A stretch of 64,000 bases of DNA from NCBI RefSeq assembly GCF_029525555.1, contig NZ_JAPDHZ010000004.1, forward strand, positions 186,001-250,000, written 5' to 3'. Numbering within the stretch: the first letter of the stretch is position 1; each line of letters opens with the position of its first letter. The translations under genes were made by a program, and so were the position numbers. Positions 25,399 through 34,420 of this stretch are shown here, piece after piece. The notes under the pieces were generated by a model. It was given only the letters and a program-made list of their open reading frames with translations. It searched no databases and had not been told where the DNA came from. The DNA comes from Cohnella ginsengisoli (lineage in GTDB: Bacteria > Bacillota > Bacilli > Paenibacillales > Paenibacillaceae).

Positions 25399-26604
25399 TT
25401 GAAGGGTCAATGGTTAAGCTTCATGCGCGGCAGCGTGCGCGTCAGACTCGTCGGCGGGGACAGCCGAATCTTTTTGAACGCCGCCGGCTCGAATCGGATC
25501 GAACTGTGGGGGGATCGCTTACGACCGGGAAGGGCGGTTATCGTTCTGGGTTTCCGTGCCGGACTTTTTCTCGCTGCGCCCGTTGCTCCGCATGGCGGGC
25601 AGCCGCCCGCGCGTGCTGGAGCGCCGCGGCTTGCCTTTCAAGCTGGGCCGCCTGTCCCGGCGCAAGACGTTCGCGGGCGGCCTGCTGTTTTTCGTCGCGG
25701 CGTTGTTTGCGCTGTCGACGCTCGTGTGGGACGTGCAGGTTCATACGGACGACACGGTGCCCGAAGCGGAGATCCGCAAGGCCGCGGCCGCGGAAGGCAT
25801 TCGGCCGCTGCAATGGTCTCCCCGCCTGCCGGATGCCACGGAACTGGCGCACCGGCTCGCGCGCAGGCTGCCCGACGCGGCGTGGGTAGGCGTGGAGAAA
25901 AGCGGGACGCGCTACGTCATTAATGTCATTCGGTCAAACAAGCCCGAAGTGAATAAAGAAAGCGGACCGAGCGACCTGATCGCGAAGGCGGACGCCGTCG
26001 TGACGCGGATCGTCGCGGAGAGCGGCAAGCCGCAGGTCGCGCGCAACGCGCGCGTGCGCAAGGGAGAGACGCTGATCTCCGGACAACTCGGCGAAGCCGA
26101 CCGGGTCAAGCTGGTCGCTTCGGAGGGCGAAGTGCGCGGTCTCGTCTGGTACGAATACGGCATCGTGTCGCCGCTGGCGCGAAGCACGAACTATTATACG
26201 GGCGATTCGGCGGACCGGACCTATCTCGTCATCGGCAACCGGGCGCTGCAGACGAGCGGCTACGGACAGGAGCCGTACGCGGCATCGAACACGTTCGCGG
26301 ATTGGCGGACGTTCAAGTGGGGGGAGCTGGACGCTGCCCTTCGCCATCCTGAAGGAAAAGGAAATGGCGGTCGAAAAACGGAGCGAACGCCTGACGCCCG
26401 GCGCGGCGAGAGATGCCGGGCTGGCGCAAGCGCGGGCTGAAGCGTTGTCCGCGGCGGGCGAGGACGCCGTCATCAAGGCGGAAAAAATTTTGCATGAACA
26501 AACGGAGAATGGTAAAGTGATGATACGCGTACTGTTTGAAATCGAACAATCGATTGCCGTACGGCGCCCGATCGCGACCGATCCCAAGACGCAGGGGGGA
26601 ATGA
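25399..26604 (+). CDS. yqfD: Sporulation protein YqfD (frameshifted at three G runs in this sequence)
   Basis: YqfD is a sporulation membrane protein. The N-terminus (L)KGQWLSFMRGSVRVRL starts at TTG 25399 after GAGGGGGAG. The frame moves at six G 25508-25513 (to GIAYDREGRLSFWVSVPDFF), where one fewer G restores it. It moves again at six G 26319-26324 (restoring GSWTLPFAILKEKEM), and at six G 26594-26599 one fewer G creates the stop 26602-26604. A transmembrane helix (TFAGGLLFFVAALFALSTLV) lies near residue 95. Three identical one-base excesses in one gene favour assembly error over a pseudogene. The corrected product is about 400 residues, the family norm. Confidence 0.85.
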
Positions 26605-26610
26605 GGCTTT

Positions 26611-27582
26611 TTGACAGACAGCAGGCAGTTCATTACGATTCCTCTCCGCAACGCCGCGGAGGGACTGGCTTTGTTCGGTCCGCAGGACAAGTACCTACGC
26701 ATGATCCAACAGGAGACGGCAGCCGTCATCCATTCCCGCGACGCGGAGATTACCGTCGAGGGCGCGGAGGACGAACTGCGGTCTCTTCAACAATTTTTCG
26801 ACACGGTCCTCCAGCTGATCCGCAGCGGCCTTACCGTAGGGGAGCGCGACATGCGCTACACCTTCGAGCTGGCCCGCGAGATGAAAGCAGACCAGCTGCT
26901 CGCGCTGTTCCAGGGCGAGATCACGACCACGTACCGGGGCAAGCCGATCGCCCCCAAGACGCTCGGCCAACGCCATTACATTACGATGATCCGCAAAAAG
27001 GACATCGTGTTCGGCATCGGTCCCGCCGGCACCGGCAAGACGTATCTGGCCGTCGTATCGGCCGTGGCCGCGCTCAAGGAAGGGCGGGTCAAGCGCATTC
27101 TGCTGACCCGCCCCGCCGTAGAAGCAGGGGAGAATCTGGGCTTCCTGCCGGGCGACATGCAGGAGAAGGTCGACCCTTACCTGCGACCGCTCTACGACGC
27201 GCTGAACGACGTGCTCGGCCCCGAAGGCGTCGCCAAGGCGCTCGAGCGGGGCATGATCGAGATCGCGCCGCTCGCCTATATGCGCGGGCGCACGCTCGAC
27301 GATTCGTACGTCATCCTCGACGAGGCGCAGAATACGACCGGCGAGCAGATGAAGATGTTTTTGACGCGCCTCGGCTTCGGCTCCCGGATGGTCATCACCG
27401 GCGACGTGACGCAGATCGACCTGCCCAAGGGCAAGAAGTCCGGCCTGAACGAAGCGCAGCGCATTCTGAAGGATATCCCCGAGATCGGCCTCGTGTACTT
27501 CTCCGAGCAGGACGTCGTCCGCCATGCGCTCGTGCAGAAGATCATCGTGGCTTATCAGAAGGACGACGAGACAAATACGTAA
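26611..27582 (+). CDS. phoH: PhoH family protein (PhoH-like ATPase)
   Basis: This 323-residue cytoplasmic protein has a PhoH P-loop ATPase domain with GPAGTGKTYLAV (Walker A) and YVILDEAQNTT (Walker B). The N-terminal region resembles a KH-like RNA-binding fold. PhoH-like proteins are predicted to act on RNA, and the gene is regularly found beside ybeY, the 16S rRNA endonuclease. Start TTG 26611 lies 6 bases after the corrected stop of yqfD, with GGGGGGAATGAGG as the ribosome site. A long frame (26364-27890) overlapping it is an artefact of the yqfD tail. Confidence 0.95.
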   Translation: MTDSRQFITIPLRNAAEGLALFGPQDKYLRMIQQETAAVIHSRDAEITVEGAEDELRSLQQFFDTVLQLIRSGLTVGERDMRYTFELAREMKADQLLALFQGEITTTYRGKPIAPKTLGQRHYITMIRKKDIVFGIGPAGTGKTYLAVVSAVAALKEGRVKRILLTRPAVEAGENLGFLPGDMQEKVDPYLRPLYDALNDVLGPEGVAKALERGMIEIAPLAYMRGRTLDDSYVILDEAQNTTGEQMKMFLTRLGFGSRMVITGDVTQIDLPKGKKSGLNEAQRILKDIPEIGLVYFSEQDVVRHALVQKIIVAYQKDDETNT

Positions 27583-27597
27583 AGGAGCGAGCGCCGG

Positions 27598-29862
27598 ATG
27601 AATCGGACACGAAGCGGCCCGGCGGGTACTTTATCATCCTTTGCTGCTGCAGGATGGAAGCAGAGCGCGGCGGTCAAGGGGCTGCTGCTGCTCGCGTTCG
27701 TCCTGCTGTTTTATTTCAGCCTGGCGACGCGACTCGTGCCGGAGACTTACGATATCACCCTGGGCGCGAAGAGCGAGCACGACATCAAGGCGCCGCATCA
27801 GGCGACCGACGAGAAGGCGACGCTCAAAGCCCAGGAGGAAGCGGCCGAAAAGATCGGCGCCATCTATCCGTACGTGGCGCTGCACAATGAAAATCTGATC
27901 GACAGCATCCTCGTCCGCATCGACCAGCTCAACCAGGACGACCAGGTGACGCTGGAGCAGAAGATCGAGATCTACCGCACCGAGCTGCCGGGCAGGGTGG
28001 ATCAATTCATCGATACGTTCATCAGCACGAATTCGGGCTCCGGCGTCTATTCGGCGAGTTTGTTCGCGGAAATGAAAAAGGCCGTCCAGGCGCAGGCGTA
28101 CCGGATACCCGAAGAGACGTTTTACAAGCTGCCGAAGCTGACGACCGAGCAAATCGCGGAGATGCGTACCGTCGGCCGCGATGTCGTCCGCAGGCTGATG
28201 GCCGATCCGATCACGGACGCCGAAGCCGCGCGCGCGAAGGTGGCGGAGCTGGTCAACGGCAGCTCGCTCGCGCTCAAGACCCAGCGGGAGATCGTGCAGG
28301 AGCTGTCCAGGTTCGTCCTGACGCCGAACAAGTTCTACGACAAGGACGCGACCGAAGAAGCCAAGGTCCAGGCCAAGCAAAATACGCCGCTCGTCGTCAT
28401 CAAGCAGGGCGACGTGATCGTCAAGGGCGGACAAGTCATCGACCAGGAAACTTACGAGCGGCTCGACGCCTTCGGCCTGCTGCAGGAGCAGCGGACCTAT
28501 TGGCCGCAGCTCGGCGCGCTTATGCTGGCGGTGCTGTTCATGCTCGCGCTCTATAGCTACGCGGAGCTGACGGCTTCCGCGGCCAAGCCGGCGATGAAGC
28601 GGACGAACGTCGACTGGCTCATGCTTTTATTCATTTTCGCCATCAACATTCTCGTCATGCACCTGGTCGCGTTGGCGCACAGCGAGGCGTGGCCGTATAT
28701 CATCTATATCGCGCCGCTCGCGCTCGGCAGCATGCTGATGACGCTGCTCATCGACGTGCAGACCGCGATGGTCGGCTCGCTGTTGTTCACGATACACGCG
28801 AGCATCGTCATGAACGTCGAGCAGACGAGCCTGTTCGATTTCCGCTTCGGCTTCGTCGCCGCAGTCGTGCTGTTCACGTCGGTGCTGGCGATCCACCGGG
28901 CGAGCCAACGGTCGGCCATCCTGAAGGCCGGGATCATGGTCAGCCTGTTCGGCTCGTTCGCGGTGACCGCGCTGACGCTGGTCGGCCCGGACCCGGACCG
29001 GGCGCAGCTCGTCCAGTCGGTCGGCTTCATGCTCGCGAGCGGCCTCCTGACCGCCGTCCTCGTCATCGGCATCATGCCGTTTTTCGAGATGACGTTCGGG
29101 ATCTTGTCCGCGCTCAAGCTGGTGGAGCTGTCCAATCCGAACCACCCGCTGCTTCGCAAGCTGCTGACGGAGACGCCGGGAACCTATCATCACAGCTTGA
29201 TGGTAGGCAACTTGTCCGAGGCGGCGGCGGAGTCGGTCGGCGCGAACGGATTGCTCTGCCGGGTCGGCTCCTTCTACCACGACGTCGGCAAGACGAAGCG
29301 GCCGCTCTATTTTATCGAAAATCAAAACGGCGGGGACAATCCGCACGACAAGCTCGATCCGAAGGTCAGCGCCTCGATCATCATCGCTCACGCCCGCGAC
29401 GGCGCGGAGATGCTGAAGGCCCACAAGCTGCCTAAGCAGATCCGGGACATCGCCGAGCAGCACCACGGCACGACTTTCCTGAAGTTTTTTTATTACAAGG
29501 CGGTTAAGCAGGCGGAGCAGGCCGGCGTGGACAATGAATGGACGGAGGACGACTTCCGTTATCCCGGTCCCAAGGCGCAGTCCAAGGAAGCGGCCATCGT
29601 CGGCATCGCGGACAGCGTAGAAGCGGCGGTCCGTTCGCTAGGGGCGCCTACTGTGGAGCAGGTCGAATCGATCATCGCCAAGATCATCAAGGACCGGCTC
29701 GACGACGGACAGCTGAGCGAATGCGACCTGACCGTGCGGGAGCTGAACCAGATTCAGGAGACGCTGAAGACGACCGTCATCGGCATGTTCCACTCGCGGA
29801 TCAAGTATCCGGAAGAAAGCGCCGTAAAAAACGAGACCGACAAAAAGGAGCGGGAAGCATGA
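27598..29862 (+). CDS. pgpH: HD-domain cyclic-di-AMP phosphodiesterase PgpH (YqfF)
   Basis: This 754-residue membrane protein has an extracellular 7TMR-HDED domain (about residues 50-290), seven transmembrane helices (about 300-490) and a cytoplasmic HD domain. The HD domain includes TYHHSLMVGNLSEAA and SFYHDVGKTKRP, with the metal-binding H and D residues. PgpH hydrolyses c-di-AMP and so affects potassium balance and cell wall stress responses. ATG 27598 follows AAAGGAGCGAG. The stop overlaps the ybeY start (ATGA). Length and domain order are normal. Confidence 0.96.
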   Translation: MNRTRSGPAGTLSSFAAAGWKQSAAVKGLLLLAFVLLFYFSLATRLVPETYDITLGAKSEHDIKAPHQATDEKATLKAQEEAAEKIGAIYPYVALHNENLIDSILVRIDQLNQDDQVTLEQKIEIYRTELPGRVDQFIDTFISTNSGSGVYSASLFAEMKKAVQAQAYRIPEETFYKLPKLTTEQIAEMRTVGRDVVRRLMADPITDAEAARAKVAELVNGSSLALKTQREIVQELSRFVLTPNKFYDKDATEEAKVQAKQNTPLVVIKQGDVIVKGGQVIDQETYERLDAFGLLQEQRTYWPQLGALMLAVLFMLALYSYAELTASAAKPAMKRTNVDWLMLLFIFAINILVMHLVALAHSEAWPYIIYIAPLALGSMLMTLLIDVQTAMVGSLLFTIHASIVMNVEQTSLFDFRFGFVAAVVLFTSVLAIHRASQRSAILKAGIMVSLFGSFAVTALTLVGPDPDRAQLVQSVGFMLASGLLTAVLVIGIMPFFEMTFGILSALKLVELSNPNHPLLRKLLTETPGTYHHSLMVGNLSEAAAESVGANGLLCRVGSFYHDVGKTKRPLYFIENQNGGDNPHDKLDPKVSASIIIAHARDGAEMLKAHKLPKQIRDIAEQHHGTTFLKFFYYKAVKQAEQAGVDNEWTEDDFRYPGPKAQSKEAAIVGIADSVEAAVRSLGAPTVEQVESIIAKIIKDRLDDGQLSECDLTVRELNQIQETLKTTVIGMFHSRIKYPEESAVKNETDKKEREA

Positions 29863-30428
29863 GCCTGAAGCTGGAATGGGTGGACGAGCGCGAGGAAGCT
29901 TCCGCGGGCGAAGAGGGCTGGCCGTCGTTGTTGACGCGACTGTTGAACGAAGCCGGCGGAGCCGAGGGCGTCGCAGACGGGATCGTGACGCTGACGCTGA
30001 CGGACAACGAGGGCATCCGCGAGTTGAACCGGACGTACAGAGGCCTGGACAAGGCAACGGACGTTCTGTCGTTCCCGATGCGGGAGCAGGGCGCGGAGGA
30101 ATTCGAGATTTTGTACGAGGACGATTACGAGACGACGACGGTCGATATCTTGAATGGCGAAGCGGGCGACGACGAGGCGCAGGCCGACGACGGGCTTCAG
30201 ACGGGCGCCGGCCGCATCGAGGAGCTGCTCGGCGATATCGTCATCTCGGTGCCGCGGATGCACGAACAGGCCGTCGAATACGGCCATAGCGCCGAGCGCG
30301 AGCTCGGCTTCCTGTTCGTGCACGGCTTCCTTCACCTGCTGGGCTACGACCACGGCACGGAGGAAGAGGAGCGGACGATGTTCGCCAAGCAAGAAGCGGT
30401 ACTCGCGAAGGCGGGCTTGACGCGGTGA
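29859..30428 (+). CDS. ybeY: Endoribonuclease YbeY (16S rRNA maturation)
   Basis: YbeY is the zinc RNase needed for 16S rRNA 3' maturation and late 70S quality control. The catalytic zinc motif HGFLHLLGYDHG (HxxxHxxxxxH) is near residues 151-162. The substrate-site LNRTYRGLDKATDVLSFPM is also present. Length is 189 residues, about 30 more than usual. An acidic insert (ILYEDDYETTTVDILNGEAG to ADDGLQTG, about residues 82-115) lies between the DVLSFP and LGDIVIS strands. Start ATG 29859 overlaps the pgpH stop, and the end overlaps the dgkA start. Confidence 0.95.
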   Translation: MSLKLEWVDEREEASAGEEGWPSLLTRLLNEAGGAEGVADGIVTLTLTDNEGIRELNRTYRGLDKATDVLSFPMREQGAEEFEILYEDDYETTTVDILNGEAGDDEAQADDGLQTGAGRIEELLGDIVISVPRMHEQAVEYGHSAERELGFLFVHGFLHLLGYDHGTEEEERTMFAKQEAVLAKAGLTR

Positions 30429-30796
30429 GCCGCAACCAGTCCGAGCTGGCGTCGTTCCGTCAGGCGCTCCTCGGGATCGCGCACGCGCTGCGTACGGAGC
30501 CGCATATGCGCTTCCACCTCGCGGCGAGCGCCGTGGTGTTGATCGTCGCCGCCTGGCTCGGGCTGCCGCGCGGGGACTGGATGTGGCTGCTCGCGGCGTG
30601 CACGGCCGTGCTCTGCGCGGAGCTGGTCAACACGGCCGTAGAGCGCGCGGTCGATCATGCTTCGCTGGAGCGGAGCGAGCTGGCCAAAGCGGCGAAGGAT
30701 ACGGCGGCGGGCGCGGTGCTGATCGCTTCGGTATTCGCGGCGGCCGTGGGCTTGATCGTGCTTCTGCCTCCCTTATGGGAGCGGATCTCGGGTTAA
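30425..30796 (+). CDS. dgkA: Diacylglycerol/undecaprenol kinase family protein
   Basis: This 123-residue integral membrane protein has three predicted helices and the DgkA-family active site ELVNTAVERAVD with AKDTAAGAVL. The Gram-positive members mostly phosphorylate undecaprenol, feeding the lipid carrier pool for cell wall synthesis. Start GTG 30425 overlaps the ybeY stop (GTGA). The position between ybeY and cdd is conserved in Bacillales. Confidence 0.94.
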   Translation: MSRNQSELASFRQALLGIAHALRTEPHMRFHLAASAVVLIVAAWLGLPRGDWMWLLAACTAVLCAELVNTAVERAVDHASLERSELAKAAKDTAAGAVLIASVFAAAVGLIVLLPPLWERISG

Positions 30797-30837
30797 TTGA
30801 CTTCGGGCCTCGCTAGGCCCGATTCGGAGGATGACAG

Positions 30838-31287
30838 ATGGGGGACATCAATATAGACACGCTCGGCTGGACGCCGCAGCTGCTGCTGGCCGAGGCGGCC
30901 AAGGCGATGGAGAAGGCCTACGTGCCTTATTCGGGCTTCAAGGTCGGAGCCGCGCTGGTCGATCGCACGGGCGCGATCCATTACGGCTGCAACGTCGAAA
31001 ACGCGGCATACAGTCCCGGCAATTGCGCGGAACGCACGGCGCTGTTTCGCGCGATTGCGGACGGCCACGCGCCCGGCAGCTTCCGGGCGATCGCCGTCAC
31101 GGGACGGACCGACGCGCCGATCACGCCGTGCGGCGTCTGCCGGCAGGTGCTCGTCGAGCTGGGCGGACCGGATCTGCCGGTCATTATGGGCAATGCTAAG
31201 GGAGACATATCGATCATGACGGTCGCCGAGCTGCTGCCCGGCGCATTCACGCCCGCGAAGCTGGCGGAAGGAAGGATAGCGGAATGA
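30838..31287 (+). CDS. cdd: Cytidine deaminase
   Basis: This zinc enzyme converts cytidine and deoxycytidine to uridine and deoxyuridine for pyrimidine salvage. The zinc-site motifs CAERTALF (Cys, with catalytic Glu) and PCGVCRQVL are present, with YSGFKVGAALV and the substrate-binding GCNVENAAYSPG. Length is 149 residues. ATG 30838 follows CGGAGGATGACAG. The C-terminus is slightly longer than in the B. subtilis enzyme. The stop overlaps the era start. Confidence 0.97.
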   Translation: MGDINIDTLGWTPQLLLAEAAKAMEKAYVPYSGFKVGAALVDRTGAIHYGCNVENAAYSPGNCAERTALFRAIADGHAPGSFRAIAVTGRTDAPITPCGVCRQVLVELGGPDLPVIMGNAKGDISIMTVAELLPGAFTPAKLAEGRIAE

Positions 31288-32189
31288 GCGAACCAAAAGG
31301 CAAATTCAAGTCGGGCTTCGTCGCCATCGTCGGCAGACCGAACGTCGGCAAGTCGACGCTGATGAATCAGGTGATCGGACAGAAGATCGCCATCATGAGC
31401 GACAAGCCGCAGACGACTCGCAATAAGATTCACGGCGTGTACACGACGGAGGACAAGCAAATCGTGTTCCTGGATACGCCCGGCATTCACAAGTCGAACT
31501 CCAAGCTCGGCGACTTCATGGTGAAGTCGGCGCTCGGGGCGCTCGAAGAGGTCGAAGCGATCCTTTTCCTCGCCGACGTATCGGAAGAGCTGGGCGGCGG
31601 CGACCGTTTTATTATCGAACAGCTCAAAAAGGTGAATACGCCCGTCTTCCTCGTGCTGAACAAGATCGACAAGGTCCAGCCCGAAGCGCTTCTGCCGATC
31701 ATTGATAAATACAGCAAGCTGCATACCTTCACGGAGGTCGTGCCGGTGTCGGCCCGCGACGGCAACAACGTGACGACGCTCCTGGAGCAGATCGGCCGCT
31801 ATCTTCCCGAAGGACCGATGTACTATCCGGCCGATCAGATCACGGATCACCCGGAGCAGTTCATTTGCGCGGAGCTCATTCGCGAGAAGATCTTGCAGAC
31901 GACCCGCGAGGAGATCCCGCACTCCATCGCCGTCGAGATCGAGAGCATGGGCACCGGGGACAACGGCGTCGTCAACATCGGCGCGGTCATTTACGTGGAG
32001 CGGCCTTCGCAGAAGGGGATCATCATCGGCAAAAACGGCGCGGCGCTCAAGGAAGTCGGCAAGCGCGCGCGCCATGACATGGAGCGGTTGCTCGGCTCCA
32101 AGATTTTTCTCGAACTTTGGGTCAAGGTCAAGGAAGACTGGCGCAATCGGGAGTCGGTGCTGAAGTCGCTTGGCTTTAGGCACGATTAA
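31284..32189 (+). CDS. era: GTPase Era
   Basis: Era is an essential GTPase that binds the 3' end of 16S rRNA during 30S assembly. Residues 10-175 are the G domain with GRPNVGKSTLMN (G1), FLDTPGIH (G3) and LNKIDKV (G4). The C-terminal KH domain (about 205-295) contains GIIIGKNGAALKEVG. The protein has 301 residues, the family norm. ATG 31284 overlaps the cdd stop (ATGA). Confidence 0.98.
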   Translation: MSEPKGKFKSGFVAIVGRPNVGKSTLMNQVIGQKIAIMSDKPQTTRNKIHGVYTTEDKQIVFLDTPGIHKSNSKLGDFMVKSALGALEEVEAILFLADVSEELGGGDRFIIEQLKKVNTPVFLVLNKIDKVQPEALLPIIDKYSKLHTFTEVVPVSARDGNNVTTLLEQIGRYLPEGPMYYPADQITDHPEQFICAELIREKILQTTREEIPHSIAVEIESMGTGDNGVVNIGAVIYVERPSQKGIIIGKNGAALKEVGKRARHDMERLLGSKIFLELWVKVKEDWRNRESVLKSLGFRHD

Positions 32190-32325
32190 ACGCAGTCGGC
32201 ATTCTCGGTCTTGCGGCGTCCGGACTTCCCGGACAAATGTTGTCAGGCATACCCGCACGGCGGCGGTGGCATTCTAACGGTGGCGATTTGGGAAGATTTC
32301 ATTTCCACCGGGGAGGATGAGCGCT

Positions 32326-32478
32326 TTGCGGGATTTCACGTGGCACGTGTTTACGCAGACCGGCGATATCGAAGCCTACCTGCTTTACAAGGAAATGATT
32401 CAGCCCGGAGCCGCCGGCCTGGCGTCGGAAGAACCGGTTCCAGAGGGCGAAGGGGAAGAGAGCGGAGCAGGAGCCTAA
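32326..32478 (+). CDS. YqzL-family small protein
   Basis: This 50-residue protein begins (L)RDFTWHVFTQTGDIEAYLLYKE, which matches the opening of the Bacillales YqzL family (xDFTWxVFxQTGxxxxYLLxKE). An acidic tail follows. Function is unknown. TTG 32326 is chosen, 9 bases after GGGAGG. The in-frame ATG 32317 directly abuts that site and is less likely. The position between era and recO is where yqzL sits in B. subtilis. It is too short for ordinary ORF cut-offs and easily missed. Confidence 0.85.
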   Translation: MRDFTWHVFTQTGDIEAYLLYKEMIQPGAAGLASEEPVPEGEGEESGAGA

Positions 32479-32572
32479 AGTCACCTTGACCGGCTTCGGC
32501 CCGCGCTCGTCGCGCACCGTCTTGCGGCGCGCGACCCGGCCCTATAGGGGCGACAGAAACGGGGAGAGGCCG

Positions 32573-33338
32573 TTGCTCTATCGGACGGAAGGCATCGTCA
32601 TTCGCAGTATCGATTACGGGGAAGGCAACAAGATCGTCACGATCATGACGCCCTCTCTAGGCAAGCAGGGCATCGTCATCCGCGGCGCCCGCAAACCGAA
32701 AAGCCGTTACGCCTCGCTCGCCCAGCTGTTTACGCTCGGCGATTTTTCCTTTTACAAGGGCGGCGGCCTCGGCAGTTTAAATAGCGGCGAGATCATCGAT
32801 TCATATAGAGGCCTTAGAGAAGGGCTGGACCAAGCCGCCTACGCCTCCTACCTGGTCGAGTTGTGCGACCGCGCCATCCAGGACGAGGACGCAGGCGCTT
32901 TTCTTTATCATCAGCTGCATGCGGGCTTGACGGCGATATCGGAAGGCAAGGACCCGAAGATCGTCGCCCGCTTGTTCGAGATGAAGATCGCGGCGGCGGC
33001 GGGCTACGCGCCGATGCTGGACGCCTGCGCAGGCTGCGGGCGGGAGGAAGGCCCTTTTTTACTTCAGCGCGGCGGGCGGCGGCGCCCTTTGTCCGCTATG
33101 CCGCCATCGCGATCCGCGTGCGATGGAGCTCGAGGACGGCGTGTGGAAGCTGCTGCGCGTTTTCTCGGCGATGGATATGCGCAGACTCGGCACCGTGGCC
33201 GTGAAGGAATCGACGGCCAAGCAGCTGGCGACGGTCATGCGCAGGTGGTTCGACCACCATCTGGCGCTGAATTTGAAGTCCCGGCACTTTTTGGATCAGT
33301 GGGAAAGAGGCGAAGATTTCTTCAAACCGGTACCCTGA
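32573..33338 (+). CDS. recO: DNA repair protein RecO (frameshifted in this sequence)
   Basis: RecO helps load RecA by displacing SSB. The N-terminal OB fold (TEGIVIRSIDYGEGNKIVTI) runs from TTG 32573, preceded by GGGGAGAGG. The frame breaks at six T (33055-33060): upstream reads GCGREEGPF, downstream reads YFSAAGGGALCPLCRHRD. One fewer T restores a single frame, including the four-Cys zinc finger (two CxxC pairs). The tail ends HFLDQWERGEDFF. The corrected length of about 254 residues is normal. The other half of the gene is intact, so sequencing error is more likely than loss. Confidence 0.9.
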
Positions 33339-33350
33339 TTCGACAAATTG

Positions 33351-33359
33351 TGCTATACT
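33351..33359 (+). promoter_or_regulatory. Extended -10 promoter before the prenyltransferase gene
   Basis: TGC followed by TATACT (33354-33359) is an extended -10 element. It lies about 118 bases before the start of the UbiA-type gene. No good -35 box is seen. Confidence 0.5.
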
Positions 33360-33476
33360 ATAGTAAGTAACATACGCGTTTCAAGCTATTGGACGGGTTC
33401 GCTGGATTCGGGCAGGTCGGCGAAGCCGTTTTCTTATGCACAATTTGCCCAATCTATCTGGAAAGGATGCGGCACG

Positions 33477-34397
33477 ATGGATGCATTCAAGCGGTTCATG
33501 AAGGCCTCGCGCATGCGCGTCATCCCGGTCATGCTGATGCCCGTGGCGCTGGGGGCGCTGGGCGCTTACGTATGGGACGGCGTCTTCGATGTTTGGCTGC
33601 TGCTGCTCACGCTCGTCGGCTCGGGCGCGGCCCATCTGTTTTCGAATATGATCAACGATCTCTGGGACTATAAGAACGGCACGGACGAAGCGGCGAAAAA
33701 TACGGCGGACGCCATCGGCACCAATTCGGGCTATTTGACGAACGGCGTATGGAGCATGCGCACGTTCGCGGCGGTCACGTGGGGCTTGTTCGCGCTTGCC
33801 GCCGTCAGCGGCGTCGCATTGGCCCTGCTGAGCGGAATATGGGCGTTCGTCTTCGGCGCGCTCGGCGGACTCATCGCTTATTTCTACGTCGCGCCGCCCA
33901 TCCGTTTCGGCTACAGGGGCAAAGGTTATAGCGAGATCGCGATCCTGCTCGCGTTCGGCGTGCTGCCGGTGCTGGGCTCCTACTATGTGCAGACGTCCAC
34001 GTTCGATTACAGGGCGATCCTGCTGTCGCTGCCGATCGGCTTGCTCACGACGCTGATTTTGTTCAATCACCATTTTCTTCACTGGCAGGCGGACCGGGCG
34101 GCGGGCAAGCGGACGCTGGTCGTCGTGTGGGGCGAACGCCGCGCTTTGCAATTCTCGCGCTTTCTGCTCGGCCTTGCGGCGTTGTCGCTGGTCGCGGCAG
34201 TGATTGCCGGCGCGCTGCCGGTCTATGCGCTCGTCGGTCTGATCACCGCGATCCCGCTTTACCTGACCTATGGACGGCTGCAAGACCAGAACAACTCGCG
34301 GGCGTACTTGCCGCTCATGGGCGCCTCCGTACGGGCCGCAAACCGCTGCGGCTCCGTCCTTATCTTATGTCTGATTATCCAGGGCCTCATCCAATAA
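33477..34397 (+). CDS. UbiA/MenA-type prenyltransferase
   Basis: This 306-residue membrane protein has eight or nine hydrophobic helices and the two Asp-rich substrate motifs of the UbiA superfamily. They are NMINDLWDYKNGTD (near residues 60-73) and the later FNHHFLHWQADRAAGKRTL (near 195-213). The family transfers polyprenyl chains onto aromatic acceptors. The sequence is closest in style to MenA (menaquinone pathway), but the acceptor cannot be fixed from sequence. ATG 33477 follows GGAAAGGATG. Confidence 0.85.
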   Translation: MDAFKRFMKASRMRVIPVMLMPVALGALGAYVWDGVFDVWLLLLTLVGSGAAHLFSNMINDLWDYKNGTDEAAKNTADAIGTNSGYLTNGVWSMRTFAAVTWGLFALAAVSGVALALLSGIWAFVFGALGGLIAYFYVAPPIRFGYRGKGYSEIAILLAFGVLPVLGSYYVQTSTFDYRAILLSLPIGLLTTLILFNHHFLHWQADRAAGKRTLVVVWGERRALQFSRFLLGLAALSLVAAVIAGALPVYALVGLITAIPLYLTYGRLQDQNNSRAYLPLMGASVRAANRCGSVLILCLIIQGLIQ

Positions 34398-34420
34398 AAT
34401 GAATGGAAGTGACCGGTTCA

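Noticed and set aside
26364..27890. A forward 508-residue frame overlapping phoH
   Set aside because: Its first 80 residues are the tail of YqfD; the rest runs in a wrong frame through phoH because of the extra G at 26594-26599.
30805..30820. A hairpin (GGGCCT/AGGCCC) between dgkA and cdd
   Set aside because: It has no T tract; read-through into cdd is likely, so I do not call it a terminator.
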